Shown: positions 43,119 to 54,375, counted from the stretch's first letter. The stretch is 64,000 bases of DNA from Sulfurospirillum diekertiae (GCF_002162315.1 NZ_CP021416.1:2430207-2494206); one strand, 5' to 3'. Notes: generated from the letters alone by a model not told the origin. Numbers and translations are program-made.

Positions 43119-45216
43119 TTAAAACTTGACTTCTATCGAAGCGGTAACATTTCGGCCATCCCCTAAAAACAGTGTTGTCGTACCTGCTGCTGCGTCACCA
43201 TCTAAACCTGCGACATTACCAGCGTAAACACCTGCCCAATATTTTTCATTGGTAATATTATTGACAGAAAGCCTTAAAATGGTTTTGTCCCCAAATAATT
43301 GCTTCGTAATATACCTCGCGCCTAGATCTGTTGTAAAGTATGAATCTGCCCATTGTGTATTGGCAGGGTCAATCGCTCTTTTACCCGTATAGTGAAAATT
43401 ACTACTCAATACTAACTCTTTAAAACTTGGCACAGTATATTCTGCCAAAAGATTTGCTTGCCATTCTGGCATACCAATGGCTTGTTTATTATCAACATTG
43501 GCTATTTTCGCCCCCGTTATGTCGGTATCCGTATAGGTAACGCCACCAAATAATGCGACGGATTCAGCAACTTTTCCAGAAGCCATAAACTCAACACCTT
43601 GGTTGGTTTGGTCGCCTTGTATTTCATAAATACCATCATACCCTAGATAAGCCGTTGGACGTTTGATTTGAAAAAAGAGCCGCGGAGAGATCAACACGGT
43701 CTAAAGAGAGTTTAGAACCTATCTCATACTGTTTGCTACGGTACGGATCAAGAATAAACGTTTTATTTAAATACGTCACGGGATCAAACTGTTGTAAGCT
43801 GTCGGCATACGTAACATAAAAACTAAGATTTTTCAATGGTTTGTAGATCAAACTTGCCGCATAACTGTAGCCATCATTATCGATTTCACTGGTTGTAGCG
43901 CCTGTGGTAGCATACGCATCTTTATCAATCCAGCTTTTACTTGTGGAAAGAACCGTCTGCCACTGATCGTTAAGCTTAATCGTATCCGCTAATGTCAAAC
44001 TTTCTACATCGGTTGTTGAAGAGACATAGCGTCTAGAGCCATCTGCACCATAAATATCCCAACGATAACCGTTACCACCTAGGGCAAGGTCATGTTCTAA
44101 ACCCAAAAAGTTTTGCTCCGTTGTCACATATCCCATCCAACTATCAAGATCAAATCGTGCTGCCATAGGCGATACCTTAACTACGGCTGGCGTGTAAGTA
44201 CCTGCATTAGAATTAAACGTACTTGAACTAATGTACATATCCCTATCTGCTCTTTGGTTCAGATAACCTGCCTCCGCATGCCAATTATCGGCTATCTCGT
44301 ATTTGAGCTTGGTGCTGTAGGTCGTCGTCGTTATCTCTCGACCTCCATTGTTTGGTCCATACTTTTTATCGGTAGCATCAAAGGCATCTGGAAGCGTGTA
44401 TTTTGCTACGCCAAGAGCGGTATAAGGCATGAGATATGAGCCTGAATAGCCCTCTTTAATATAGTTGTAATAACTAAAGTTTGTCTCTAATGTCAAACGA
44501 TCTGTTAGATGAAAGTCCAGTCCTAAAGAGACAAGCTTTCTTCGTAAAGCACTATTGTCGACATAACCTTCACCGTCCCCCCCAATAACAACGGCTCGGT
44601 AGCCAATGGCATCATTTGCCATGCCACCTACATCTGCCATCGCTTCGCCGTATCCTTTATAACCATAGGTCATTTTTACAGTATTTTCATAATCCGCTGT
44701 AGGACGTTTACGTGTAAAACTATAAATTCCAGAGGGGGCTGTTGGACCGTAAAGAGCACCCGCAAGCCCGTTGATAATTTGTACATCATCAAACATTTCC
44801 ATAGCCGTAGCGGTAGTAGAAACGATATGCAACCCATCCCAAAAGCTATTTGCAACAACTTCTCCTCGCATTCCTCTGGTTTGGGGACGACCTAAATCTG
44901 CTCCGCCACGGTACTCTATTTGTGCAGAAGGAATGTACTTCACCACATCTTCCAAGCCCATGGCTTGACCATTTTCACTCAATTCTTTAGGAATCGTATT
45001 GATTTGATACGGTGTATCAATCGCTTTTTTCTTGCCCAATGGTCCAACAGTGACGTTTTTATCTAAGAAACCATCCGAAATACCATCGTTGTTTACCATA
45101 CTGGCTTGTATTGCCGTCGTTTCGACTGCATCTAGCTTATACACATCCGCATGCAAAGCCAATGGGAATACCACTATGGCTGCCATGACGCTTAAATTTA
45201 GCCTTTTATTGCTCAT
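43119..45216 (-). CDS. TonB-dependent siderophore-type receptor, frame interrupted
   Basis: About 698 aa reconstructed, starting at the ATG at 45216. Signal peptide about 1-23 (VMAAIVVFPLALHADV), plug domain (DTPYQINTIPKELSENGQ, VVKYIPSAQIEYRGGADLGRPQTRGMRG, INGLAGALYGPTAPSG) and a C-terminal beta-barrel ending in VTASIEVKF. The frame breaks at an A6 run (43671-43676) where FSNQTSNGL should read FQIKRPTAYLGYDGIYEIQG. One base fewer restores the whole barrel. An outer-membrane importer, probably for a ferric siderophore. A striking operator-like dyad lies upstream. Confidence 0.9.
44707..44718. repeat. One-mismatch variant TTTACGTGTAAA
   Basis: A single-base variant of the iterated palindrome within the TonB receptor gene, read as FTRK. 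Not counted in the 32. Confidence 0.4.
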
Positions 45217-45254
45217 AAATTCATCCATCCTTTTCGTTATTCTTCAAAATATAT

Positions 45255-45303
45255 AACGCATATTTAACTCTAAAATCACTTAAATATGCGTTAAATGCAT
45301 ATT
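45255..45303 (-). promoter_or_regulatory. Operator-like dyad upstream of the TonB receptor
   Basis: Perfect 13-bp inverted repeat AACGCATATTTAA (45255-45267) / TTAAATATGCGTT (45280-45292), followed at once by a third half-site, AAATGCATATT (45293-45303). Located 39-87 bp upstream of the receptor ATG. It does not match a Fur box. Confidence 0.65.
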
Positions 45304-45381
45304 AATTGTTTATAAAAATATCACAAAAATGAATAAAAATTTAATCACTTGCTTTAAAAGAGATGAACGAAATAATTAACC

Positions 45382-45393
45382 TTTACATGTAAA
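45382..45393. repeat. Iterated palindrome TTTACATGTAAA, intergenic
   Basis: In the divergent region between the TonB receptor and the first aspA, 67 bp before the aspA start. Confidence 0.9.
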
Positions 45394-45459
45394 GATATTG
45401 CAACCAGCGAATGCTATAATGAGTCTATAAAATGAGACTTAAACTCAAGGAGCCAATGC

Positions 45460-46890
45460 GTGCGTACTCGAATCGAACATGATCTTATCGGCAATAAAGA
45501 GATTTCCAACGAATGTTACTATGGTGTTCAAACAGCGCGAGCTATGGAGAACTTTCACATCACAGGGGTCACACTAGGGAGTTTCCCTACCTTTCTTGAA
45601 TCCATTGCCAAAGTCAAAAAAGCGGCGGCTTTAGCCAATTATGAGTTAAACCTTCTGAGTGAAGCTAAAAAAAATGCAATTGTTGAGGCGTGCGATGCCA
45701 TCATCGCAGGTAAATTCCACGACCAATTTGTGGTCGATATGATCCAAGGAGGCGCTGGAACTTCGACCAATATGAATGCCAATGAAGTTATCGCCAACAT
45801 TGGTTTGGAGATTCTAGGGCACCAAAAAGGTGAATACAAATATCTGCATCCTAACAACGATGTTAACCTCTCACAATCGACCAATGATGCTTACCCCACA
45901 GCACTTCGTGTCGCACTCTATGAAAAATTAGGAGAGCTAACGGAGTCCATGGGCATCATCAAAAACTCGTTTGCTAAAAAAGCGAGTGAGTTCAAAGATG
46001 TCATCAAGATGGGTCGAACCCAGCTCCAAGATGCCGTACCAATGACGCTGGAGCAAGAGTTTAGAACCTACGCTGTCATGATCGGTGAAGACATGCAAAG
46101 GGTGCATGAAGCACGGCAGTTGGTACGTGAGATCAACATGGGCGCAACGGCGATTGGAACAGGCATTAATGCGCATCCTGATTATGCCAAGACAGTTGAA
46201 GCCAAACTCCAAGAGGTGACGGGACGACCGTTTGTCACAGCAGGCGATCTTATCGAAGCGACGCAAGATACAGGTGCTTACGTGCAAATCTCAGGCGTTT
46301 TAAAACGAGTAGCAACCAAAATGTCCAAAATCTGCAATGATCTCAGACTTCTAAGCTCGGGACCAAGAACAGGTTTTGGCGAGATCAATCTACCTGCGAT
46401 GCAACCAGGAAGCTCCATTATGCCCGGTAAAGTCAATCCTGTCATCCCAGAAGTCGTCAACCAAGTCTGTTTTCAAGTCATCGGTACGGACATTGCCGTG
46501 ACGATGGCGTGTGAAGCAGGACAACTGCAACTCAATGTCTTTGAGCCACTGATTGCTTACAACCTCTTCAACTCGGTCAATATGATGAAAAATGCCTTTG
46601 AAGCACTTGCATACACGTGTGTGGATGGCATTACCGCAAACAAGGAGCGCTGCAAAGCGTTGGTGCTTAATAGCATCGGTTTGGTCACTGCACTCAATCC
46701 CTATTTAGGCTACGAAAACTCCACCATCGTTGCCAAAGAGGCGTTAGAGACAGGCGGTTCTGTCTATGACATCGTTTTAGAAAAAGGTCTACTAGACAAA
46801 GAACAACTCGATGAAATTATCAAACCAGAAAATATGATCCAACCCCACAATTTCGGGCTTTCCGAAAAAAGTAAATTTAATAAAATTTAA
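45460..46890 (+). CDS. aspA: Aspartate ammonia-lyase, copy 1
   Basis: 476 aa from a GTG at 45460 (AAGGAG upstream). The nearby ATG at 45456 is out of frame. Converts aspartate to fumarate and ammonia. Fumarase/aspartase superfamily motifs: GGAGTSTNMNANEVIAN, LSQSTNDAYPTALRV, the catalytic loop GSSIMPGKVNPVIPE, plus GRTQLQDAVPMTLEQEF. Very similar to the second copy downstream but with a different tail (FGLSEKSKFNKI) and more G/C-rich codons. Supplies fumarate for anaerobic respiration. Confidence 0.93.
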   Translation: MRTRIEHDLIGNKEISNECYYGVQTARAMENFHITGVTLGSFPTFLESIAKVKKAAALANYELNLLSEAKKNAIVEACDAIIAGKFHDQFVVDMIQGGAGTSTNMNANEVIANIGLEILGHQKGEYKYLHPNNDVNLSQSTNDAYPTALRVALYEKLGELTESMGIIKNSFAKKASEFKDVIKMGRTQLQDAVPMTLEQEFRTYAVMIGEDMQRVHEARQLVREINMGATAIGTGINAHPDYAKTVEAKLQEVTGRPFVTAGDLIEATQDTGAYVQISGVLKRVATKMSKICNDLRLLSSGPRTGFGEINLPAMQPGSSIMPGKVNPVIPEVVNQVCFQVIGTDIAVTMACEAGQLQLNVFEPLIAYNLFNSVNMMKNAFEALAYTCVDGITANKERCKALVLNSIGLVTALNPYLGYENSTIVAKEALETGGSVYDIVLEKGLLDKEQLDEIIKPENMIQPHNFGLSEKSKFNKI

Positions 46891-46894
46891 GTTT

Positions 46895-46911
46895 GAGGGC
46901 ACTTTGCCCTC
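46895..46911 (+). terminator. Terminator after aspA copy 1
   Basis: GAGGGCA-CTT-TGCCCTC hairpin followed by TTT and immediately by a TTACATGTAA copy, so the T tract of the terminator is part of the palindrome. Confidence 0.7.
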
Positions 46912-46912
46912 T

Positions 46913-46922
46913 TTACATGTAA
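46913..46922. repeat. Iterated palindrome TTACATGTAA, intergenic
   Basis: Abuts the aspA copy 1 terminator. Confidence 0.88.
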
Positions 46923-47049
46923 CCTTTTTATACACTTAATCTTTATATATTTCAATTAGTATTATTCTTTCAATTTTTTTTCAAAAAGTCATTTTCAAGT
47001 CTCTTTAGAGGTTTAAACTTCCACTACCTTTAAATCTTAAGGAGACAAA

Positions 47050-48456
47050 ATGTCAACTAGAATCGAACACGATCTAATCGGTGATAAAGAAATATCAAAT
47101 GAGTGTTATTATGGCGTTCAAACTGCACGTGCAGCTGAGAACTTTCACATTACAGGAATTACACTTGAAAAATTCCCAACCTTTATTACATGCCTAGCAA
47201 AAGTTAAAAAAGCAGCAGCTCTTGCAAACCATGAGCTTGGACTTCTTGCGGAAAACAAAAAGAATGTCATTTGTGAAGCATGTGATGAGATTATTGGTGG
47301 TCAATACCATAACCAATTTGTTGTCGACATGTTCCAAGGTGGAGCAGGTACATCAACAAATATGAATGCAAACGAAGTTATTGCAAATATTGGACTTGAA
47401 AAACTAGGTCACAAAAAAGGTGAATACAAATACCTTCATCCAAATAATGATGTTAACTTGTCTCAATCTACAAATGATGCCTACCCAACGGCACTTCGTG
47501 TTGCTCTTTTTGAAAAACTCGGTGAACTTACCGTTTCTATGAGCATCATCAAAAATTCATTTGCAAAAAAAGCACTTGAGTTTAAAGATGTCATTAAAAT
47601 GGGTCGTACTCAACTTCAAGATGCTGTACCTATGACCTTAGAGCAAGAGTTTCGAACCTATGCCGTTATGATCGGTGAAGATATTCAACGTGTGATTGAA
47701 GCACAACAGTTAGTACGTGAGATGAACCTTGGTGCAACAGCGATTGGTACAGGTATCAACGCACATCCTAACTATTCAAAAATAGTCGAAGCCAAACTTC
47801 AAGAAGTAACAGGGCGTCCTTTTGTAACTGCGGGTGATCTTGTTGAAGCAACCCAAGATACAGGCGCTTATGTACAAATCTCTGGTGTTCTTAAACGTGT
47901 AGCCACCAAAATGTCAAAAATTTGTAATGACCTTCGTTTACTAAGCTCTGGTCCTAGAACTGGATTTGGCGAAATCAACCTCCCAGCAATGCAACCAGGT
48001 AGTTCTATCATGCCAGGTAAAGTCAATCCTGTTATCCCTGAAGTTGTAAACCAAGTCTGTTTCCAAGTCATTGGTACCGATGTTTCTGTTACGATGGCAT
48101 GTGAAGCGGGACAACTCCAACTAAACGTTTTTGAGCCTGTTATTGCATACAACCTTTTCACTTCTGTCAACATGATGAAAAACGCATTTGAGACACTGGC
48201 TTATACATGTGTTGATGGCATTACAGCAAATCCTGAGAGATGTAAAGAACTTGTACTTAAAAGTATTGGACTTGTTACAGCACTTAATCCATTTATCGGT
48301 TATGAAAACTCAACCTCTGTCGCTAAAGAAGCGTTAGAAACAGGTGGTTCAGTCTATGACATCGTTCTAGCACGTGGTCTTTTAGCCAAAGCAGAACTGG
48401 ATGACATCATCAAACCAGAGAACATGATTAAACCTCGTAATTACGATAAAAAATAA
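47050..48456 (+). CDS. aspA: Aspartate ammonia-lyase, copy 2
   Basis: 468 aa, AAGGAG before the ATG. All active-site motifs of copy 1 are conserved (GGAGTSTNMNANEVIAN, GSSIMPGKVNPVIPE). The proteins are alike over nearly the whole length, yet the DNA uses visibly more A/T-ending codons (CTT, GTT, CCA, GCA). This resembles a highly expressed gene. It has a 159-bp upstream gap that can hold its own promoter and is followed by a structured region and the Dcu transporter. Confidence 0.93.
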   Translation: MSTRIEHDLIGDKEISNECYYGVQTARAAENFHITGITLEKFPTFITCLAKVKKAAALANHELGLLAENKKNVICEACDEIIGGQYHNQFVVDMFQGGAGTSTNMNANEVIANIGLEKLGHKKGEYKYLHPNNDVNLSQSTNDAYPTALRVALFEKLGELTVSMSIIKNSFAKKALEFKDVIKMGRTQLQDAVPMTLEQEFRTYAVMIGEDIQRVIEAQQLVREMNLGATAIGTGINAHPNYSKIVEAKLQEVTGRPFVTAGDLVEATQDTGAYVQISGVLKRVATKMSKICNDLRLLSSGPRTGFGEINLPAMQPGSSIMPGKVNPVIPEVVNQVCFQVIGTDVSVTMACEAGQLQLNVFEPVIAYNLFTSVNMMKNAFETLAYTCVDGITANPERCKELVLKSIGLVTALNPFIGYENSTSVAKEALETGGSVYDIVLARGLLAKAELDDIIKPENMIKPRNYDKK

Positions 48457-48698
48457 AAGCACCTACGGTGCGCGGGCTTTTCGCCGAGAAAAACCCAGTG
48501 TTAACGTAGTTTTTAGAGCTTTGCTTTGAAAACGTATTGAGAGTTTTGTAAAAACTCTCATAAATAGTTTTTCCGTGCCACAAGGAAGGCAACTTCCTTT
48601 CACTCATTACTCACTTCCTTGTGGCACCTGATTTCTCTGATTACTTTACAAAAGCGATGAAAGAAGTTTACTAAGAAGATATATTAAAAGGAGTTACC
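48457..48698 (+). other. Structured intergenic region between aspA copy 2 and the Dcu gene
   Basis: Contains several inverted repeats: GCACC/GGTGC just after the aspA stop, GAGTTTT/AAAACTC (48541-48558), and a 14-bp perfect repeat GTGCCACAAGGAAG (48575-48588) / CTTCCTTGTGGCAC (48614-48627). The left arm of the last can instead pair with CTTCCTT at 48592-48598, so two mutually exclusive hairpins are possible. Confidence 0.6.
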
Positions 48699-50000
48699 AT
48701 GTTATGGTTAGAAGTTATCGTCGTTCTTGCCGCCATCTTTTTTGGTGCAAGACTAGGTAGTATTGGTATCGGATATGCGGGAGGATTGGGTGTTTTAGTT
48801 TTGACACTAGGTCTTGGACTAAAATTAGGATCGATTCCTATCGATGTTATTTTGATCATTATGTCTGTTATTGCAGCCATTGGTGCGATGCAAGTAGCGG
48901 GTGGACTTGACTATATGGTCAGTATCGCTGAGAAAATCTTGCGTAAAAACCCTAAACAAATCACTATTCTTGCACCGATCGTAACGTATGTTATGACGTT
49001 TTTTGCAGGTACGGGTCATACAGCATTTTCTACGCTTCCAGTTATTGCCGAAGTGGCAAAAGAGCAAGGCATTCGCCCTTCTCGTCCACTGAGCATTGCT
49101 GTTGTTGCTTCTCAAGTTGCCATCACTGCTTCTCCAATTTCTGCTGCCGTTGTCTTTTTAAGCGGTGTTATGGAAAAACAAGGTATTGGATATTTAGAAT
49201 TGCTTGCGATTTTAATTCCTTCTTCATTTCTTGCCTGTATGTGTGCGGCATTTGTGGCTAACTTTTTGGGCAAAGATCTTAAAGATGATCCAATCTATCA
49301 AGACAGACTTGCAAAAGGCTTAGTCAAAACCAGAGGCGCTACCAAACTTGAACTTAAACCCGGTGCGAAACTCTCTGTAGCTATCTTTTTAGTCTCTATT
49401 TTAGCCGTTGTTACCTATGCAACCTTAATTAGTGACAAAATAGGCGTAATCAAAAACCCTGTTTTACCACGTAATGAAGCCATTATGCTTTTCATGTTTG
49501 CAGCAGCAACGTTTATCTCTTTCTTTACCAAAATTGATGCAGCCCAAGTGCTTAACTCTGCAACGTTTAAATCAGGTATGAGTGCTTGTATTTGTGTTCT
49601 GGGTGTTGCATGGCTTGGTGATACCTTTGTTGTGAATCACATCAAAGAGATTAAAGCAATTGCAGGTGATTTACTTAACGTCTATCCTTGGCTACTCGCA
49701 GTGGTTCTGTTCTTTGCAAGTACCCTTCTTTATTCTCAAGCATCTACGGCAAAAGCATTGATTCCAAGTGCGATCTTACTCGGTGTTTCACCTTTAACGA
49801 TTGTTGCATCTTTTGCCGCCGTTAGCGCGCTTTTCGTCCTTCCTACTTACCCAACACTGATTGCAGCGGTTGAGATGGATGATACAGGATCAACCCGTAT
49901 TGGTAAATATGTCTTTAACCACCCATTCGTTATTCCTGGCGTTATTGCTATTGCTCTTTCTGTTATTTTTGCCTTTGTTATCGGCGGTATGATCTTATAA
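48699..50000 (+). CDS. dcuA: Anaerobic C4-dicarboxylate transporter, DcuA/DcuB family
   Basis: 433 aa, polytopic (about ten helices). Begins MLWLEVIVVLAAIFFGARLGSIGIG and has MQVAGGLDYMVSIAEKILR, AGTGHTAFSTLPVIAEVAKEQG, SPISAAVVFLSG and GMSACICVLGVAWLGDTF, closely following E. coli DcuA. Exchanges fumarate, aspartate and succinate across the inner membrane. Its position beside aspA and asparaginase matches aspartate uptake, deamination and succinate export in fumarate respiration. DcuB cannot be excluded by sequence alone. Confidence 0.93.
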   Translation: MLWLEVIVVLAAIFFGARLGSIGIGYAGGLGVLVLTLGLGLKLGSIPIDVILIIMSVIAAIGAMQVAGGLDYMVSIAEKILRKNPKQITILAPIVTYVMTFFAGTGHTAFSTLPVIAEVAKEQGIRPSRPLSIAVVASQVAITASPISAAVVFLSGVMEKQGIGYLELLAILIPSSFLACMCAAFVANFLGKDLKDDPIYQDRLAKGLVKTRGATKLELKPGAKLSVAIFLVSILAVVTYATLISDKIGVIKNPVLPRNEAIMLFMFAAATFISFFTKIDAAQVLNSATFKSGMSACICVLGVAWLGDTFVVNHIKEIKAIAGDLLNVYPWLLAVVLFFASTLLYSQASTAKALIPSAILLGVSPLTIVASFAAVSALFVLPTYPTLIAAVEMDDTGSTRIGKYVFNHPFVIPGVIAIALSVIFAFVIGGMIL

Positions 50001-50014
50001 TTTTTTGCCTTCTT

Positions 50015-50035
50015 ATCGGCTCTTAAAGAGCCGAT
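50015..50035 (+). terminator. Hairpin after the Dcu gene
   Basis: ATCGGCTCTT-A-AAGAGCCGAT, a 10-bp stem, followed by TATGTTT that merges into a TTTACATGTAAA copy. A weak T tract suggests partial termination between the transporter and asparaginase genes. Confidence 0.65.
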
Positions 50036-50039
50036 TATG

Positions 50040-51184
<1,145 letters not shown>

Positions 51185-51211
51185 TATCTATAAAAAAGAG
51201 AACATAGACCG

Positions 51212-53063
51212 ATGAAAAAATTCATACTATTTTTTTCTGTTCTTCTTTTCCTTAGCCAATCTTCTCTCTTTGCACACGATAAAAAAAATTCTTGTTATCA
51301 ATTCCTATCATAAAGGTTTTCAGTGGAGCGATGATGTCCTCTCTGGCATGGAAGAGGTCTTTTACAACCATCCTGAGATTACTATCAATATTTTATACAT
51401 GGACTCTAAGCGTGTGAGCTCCGAAGAATACTACGCAAAACTAAGAGAGCTTTATAAACTCCAACTCAAAAACCAAAAATATGACCTCATCGTTGCTGTT
51501 GATAAATTTGCCTATGATTTTTTGATTAAATACTACCATGAACTTTTTACAAATGAACCCATCGTCTTTACAGGGCTTGAACAATTTGTTGTCGAAGATG
51601 TCCAAAAACAAGGACTTGATGATCGCATCTACGGTATTTTAGAAAAACGCTCCATTCCTGAGAGCATTCCCATGATCGCACACATGATGCCCAATCTTAA
51701 AAAACTTTACATTATTAACGATGCGAGTGCCAATGGCGATGACTCTGAGCCGTTTATTCAACAGGCAATGAGTGAGCACCATAATCAATTTGAGATCGAG
51801 TATATCCGTCAATCAACACTTGAAGAACTCGAAGAACGCTTTTCCAAGCCCAACAAAGATGAAGCAGTCTTTTTTGTTCGCTTTTATAATGATAAATATG
51901 GCAATCTGTATAAAAACAGCCAAATCGCATCCATGATAAACAAAAGCGCTTTACCTGTTTTTATTACCGATACTCTTTTTATCGGCAAAGGAGCATTGGG
52001 CGGTAAACTTGTTCCTGTTAAAAATGTTGGTATTGCTACAGGTGAAATGTCCATTGATGTTTTAGATAAAAAAATTCCTCCTTTACATGTAATGACGATG
52101 GTAGATTATATTTATCAATTTGATGTCCAAAAAATCAAACAGTTTGAAGTCTATCCCAATGCAGCAGTCAAAGATTTTGAACTGGTCAATGCACCACTGA
52201 CCTTTTTTGATAAACACCGTAAATTTATTGATGCTGTTTTTTTAATCTCTCCTTTTCTGCTCTTTCTCATTTTAGGTCTTATCCACAATATTTACATGCG
52301 CGTACGCAGTGAAAAAGAGCTCAAAGCCATTGAACTCCAAAAAAACAAACATCAGCAATTCATCATTCAACAATCTAAATTAGCCGAAATTGGAGAAGTT
52401 TTTTCTTCCATTGCCCACCAATGGAAAAATCCACTGGTAGAGATTGCCACCATTACGCAAGAGCATTTTTATAACTATGAAGATGTAGGAGACGAGCAGA
52501 ATAATCAATATGTACATGACATTATGGTGCAAGTACGCTATATGACTGACACTATTAATGACTTTCAAAAATTTATTATGCCCTCATCCACAAAAACAGT
52601 CTTTGATGTGAGTGAAGCTATTGATACCATGCTCAAAATTATCAATCACAATATCAAATATAACTATATTGATGTTAGCATCGACATAAGCCATGCGACG
52701 AATCTCATGGTCAGTGGTTATAAGAATGAGTTTATGCAAACCTTGCTCAATGTTGTGAACAATGCCAAAGATCAGATCAAAGAAAGCAGAGATGCCAAAC
52801 ATATTCAACGAGGTGCTATTCGAATTATCATTTACAACCATGCAAAAAATGTTATTATTGAAATCCACGACAATGCTGGGGGTATTCCCATTGAATGTAT
52901 TGCGAATGTTTTTGATGCCTACTTTACCACCAAAGATCATGGACATGGCATCGGACTTTATATGTCAAAGCTCATTATCGAAGATAAAATGGGCGGAAAG
53001 ATACAAGCGAGTAACATAGATGATGGTGCTTGCTTTACAATTACCTTAGGAAATGCAACATGA
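51212..53063 (+). CDS. Sensor histidine kinase with ABC-type substrate-binding sensor, frame interrupted
   Basis: About 616 aa reconstructed. The ATG at 51212 reads a signal peptide (MKKFILFFSVLLFLSQSSLFAHD) and hits an A8 run (51281-51288). One A fewer joins it to KKILVINSYHKGFQWSDDVL. Periplasmic PF04392-like binding domain (about 25-310), TM about 335-355 (VFLISPFLLFLILGLIHNIYM), kinase core with intact H-box EVFSSIAHQWKNPLVEI, N-box LLNVVNNAKDQI and HGIGLYMSKLI. It sits after asparaginase and probably senses a periplasmic amino or dicarboxylic acid (inference). Overlaps the regulator gene by 4 bp. Confidence 0.88.
52083..52092. repeat. Iterated palindrome TTACATGTAA, coding
   Basis: In the sensor kinase gene, read as PLHVM. 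Confidence 0.88.
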
Positions 53064-53707
53064 AAATACTGGTTCTTGAAGATAACGAACGCCTTGCCAA
53101 TGTCATCAAAAGTGTCCTTATTAAAGAAGGCTATCATGTCGATCTTTTTCTGGATGGCGAAAAAGCGCTGGATGCACTCAACAATGGCTACCATTGCTTT
53201 ATTTTAGATATTAATGTCCCTTCCATCGATGGACTCTCTATCTTAGAGACGGTGCGCATCTACCATAAAGAGATTCCTGCCATCATCATGAGTTCGAACC
53301 ACGATCTGGAGAAAATACAAGCTTCGTATGAAATAGGCTGTGATGATTATCTCAAAAAACCTTTCTTTATCTACGAATTGGTACAGAAGGTGAAAAAACT
53401 CTGTCACAAACCCTCTTCTACCCTTCAGCTATGGATTGGGTATACCTACGACTATGTCAATCATCGCTTGTTTGACCCAAACAATGAAGAGATAAAATTG
53501 GCTAAAAAAGAGGGGAAATTTTTAGACCTTTTTATCAAAGATAGGCACCGTGTCATTACGTTTAATGAACTGGAAGAGTATGTTTGGGAAGGAGAAGAGA
53601 CGAGTATCCTTAACATGCGAGCCCTCATCAAACGTTTACGTAGAAAATTACCGGATGGAGCAATAGAGATGATTAAAGAGGTGGGGTATCGCTTGGGTGA
53701 ACTATGA
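53060..53707 (+). CDS. OmpR-family response regulator
   Basis: 215 aa from the ATG at 53060 (MKILVLEDNERLANVIK), overlapping the kinase stop by 4 bp. Receiver with FILDINVPSIDG phospho-acceptor and DDYLKKPFF, then a winged-helix output (EIKLAKKEGKFLDLFI, RALIKRLRRKLPDGAIEMIKEVGYRLG). Likely controls the aspA-dcu-ansB genes or its own operon. It converges on the lytic transglycosylase with a 6-bp overlap of the two stop regions. Confidence 0.92.
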   Translation: MKILVLEDNERLANVIKSVLIKEGYHVDLFLDGEKALDALNNGYHCFILDINVPSIDGLSILETVRIYHKEIPAIIMSSNHDLEKIQASYEIGCDDYLKKPFFIYELVQKVKKLCHKPSSTLQLWIGYTYDYVNHRLFDPNNEEIKLAKKEGKFLDLFIKDRHRVITFNELEEYVWEGEETSILNMRALIKRLRRKLPDGAIEMIKEVGYRLGEL

Positions 53708-54322
53708 TGGATCGCGGTAATAAAGTTTCGTTTTGTCTTTCTGGTATGAGCTATACAATTTTTGAAACTCTTTAAACACTTTAGCCGAATAAGGATTATC
53801 ATCAATCTTTCCATTGTACGCGTTAATGGCATCTTTGTTGTTTTTGTGTCTCGCAAAACAGGTTGCTAAAATGTACGCACCCACTTGAATGTTAATTTTT
53901 GGGTCAAAAAGATCGTAGAGTGAAATATTGGCTTTGTCTAAAAGTGGCTTATGAATCGAATTGATCTGCATGATGCCCATGTCAAAGCGTGGATAGTTAT
54001 GGGTGTAGAGAAAATGCACCACATGACTGGCTTCATACTTATTTTTGCTCTTAATCGCGATGACTTGAGAATACTGTTTACTTTCAATCCCTTTTTGTCT
54101 TAAAAAGGTACTGAGCTCTTGCGCTTGCTGCGGGGTCATTTTATTGGCGCTAAAGGCTACCACATAACGATCAAGGTCACTTTCGACTTTGGCAATGGAG
54201 TACAAAAGACGTGGCTCAATGCCGTAAATTTGCCCCACTTTCACCCAAATATTTTCGCCTGATGCAGGCTGTGCTGCCCATAAAAAAAGAGGAAAAAGGG
54301 TTAGTACAATCATGCGTAACAT
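53702..54322 (-). CDS. Lytic transglycosylase (SLT domain)
   Basis: 206 aa. Signal peptide about 1-17 (MIVLTLFPLFLWAAQPA). SLT fold: YGIEPRLLYSIAKVESDLDR with the catalytic Glu, FDMGIMQINSIHK, IQVGAYILATCFARH and AINAYNGK. Cleaves peptidoglycan with anhydro-muramic product in the periplasm. Size suits the small virB1/pilus-type or MltE-like enzymes. A GAGGAGG ribosome site precedes the ATG, and a long dyad lies just upstream. Confidence 0.88.
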   Translation of the reverse strand: MLRMIVLTLFPLFLWAAQPASGENIWVKVGQIYGIEPRLLYSIAKVESDLDRYVVAFSANKMTPQQAQELSTFLRQKGIESKQYSQVIAIKSKNKYEASHVVHFLYTHNYPRFDMGIMQINSIHKPLLDKANISLYDLFDPKINIQVGAYILATCFARHKNNKDAINAYNGKIDDNPYSAKVFKEFQKLYSSYQKDKTKLYYRDPS

Positions 54323-54342
54323 TTTAAGCCTCCTCTTTTTCT

Positions 54343-54375
54343 AAAGTTTGTTTCATTATAAATGAAGCAAACTTT
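54343..54375 (-). promoter_or_regulatory. 33-bp dyad upstream of the lytic transglycosylase
   Basis: AAAGTTTGTTTCATT-ATA-AATGAAGCAAACTTT, 15+15 with one G-U type mismatch. Could be an operator or a leader hairpin 21 bp upstream of the gene. Confidence 0.5.

Noticed and set aside
45460-48456. Composite transposon or integrated element carrying the second aspA
   Set aside because: No transposase, flanking direct repeats or inverted ends were seen around either copy.
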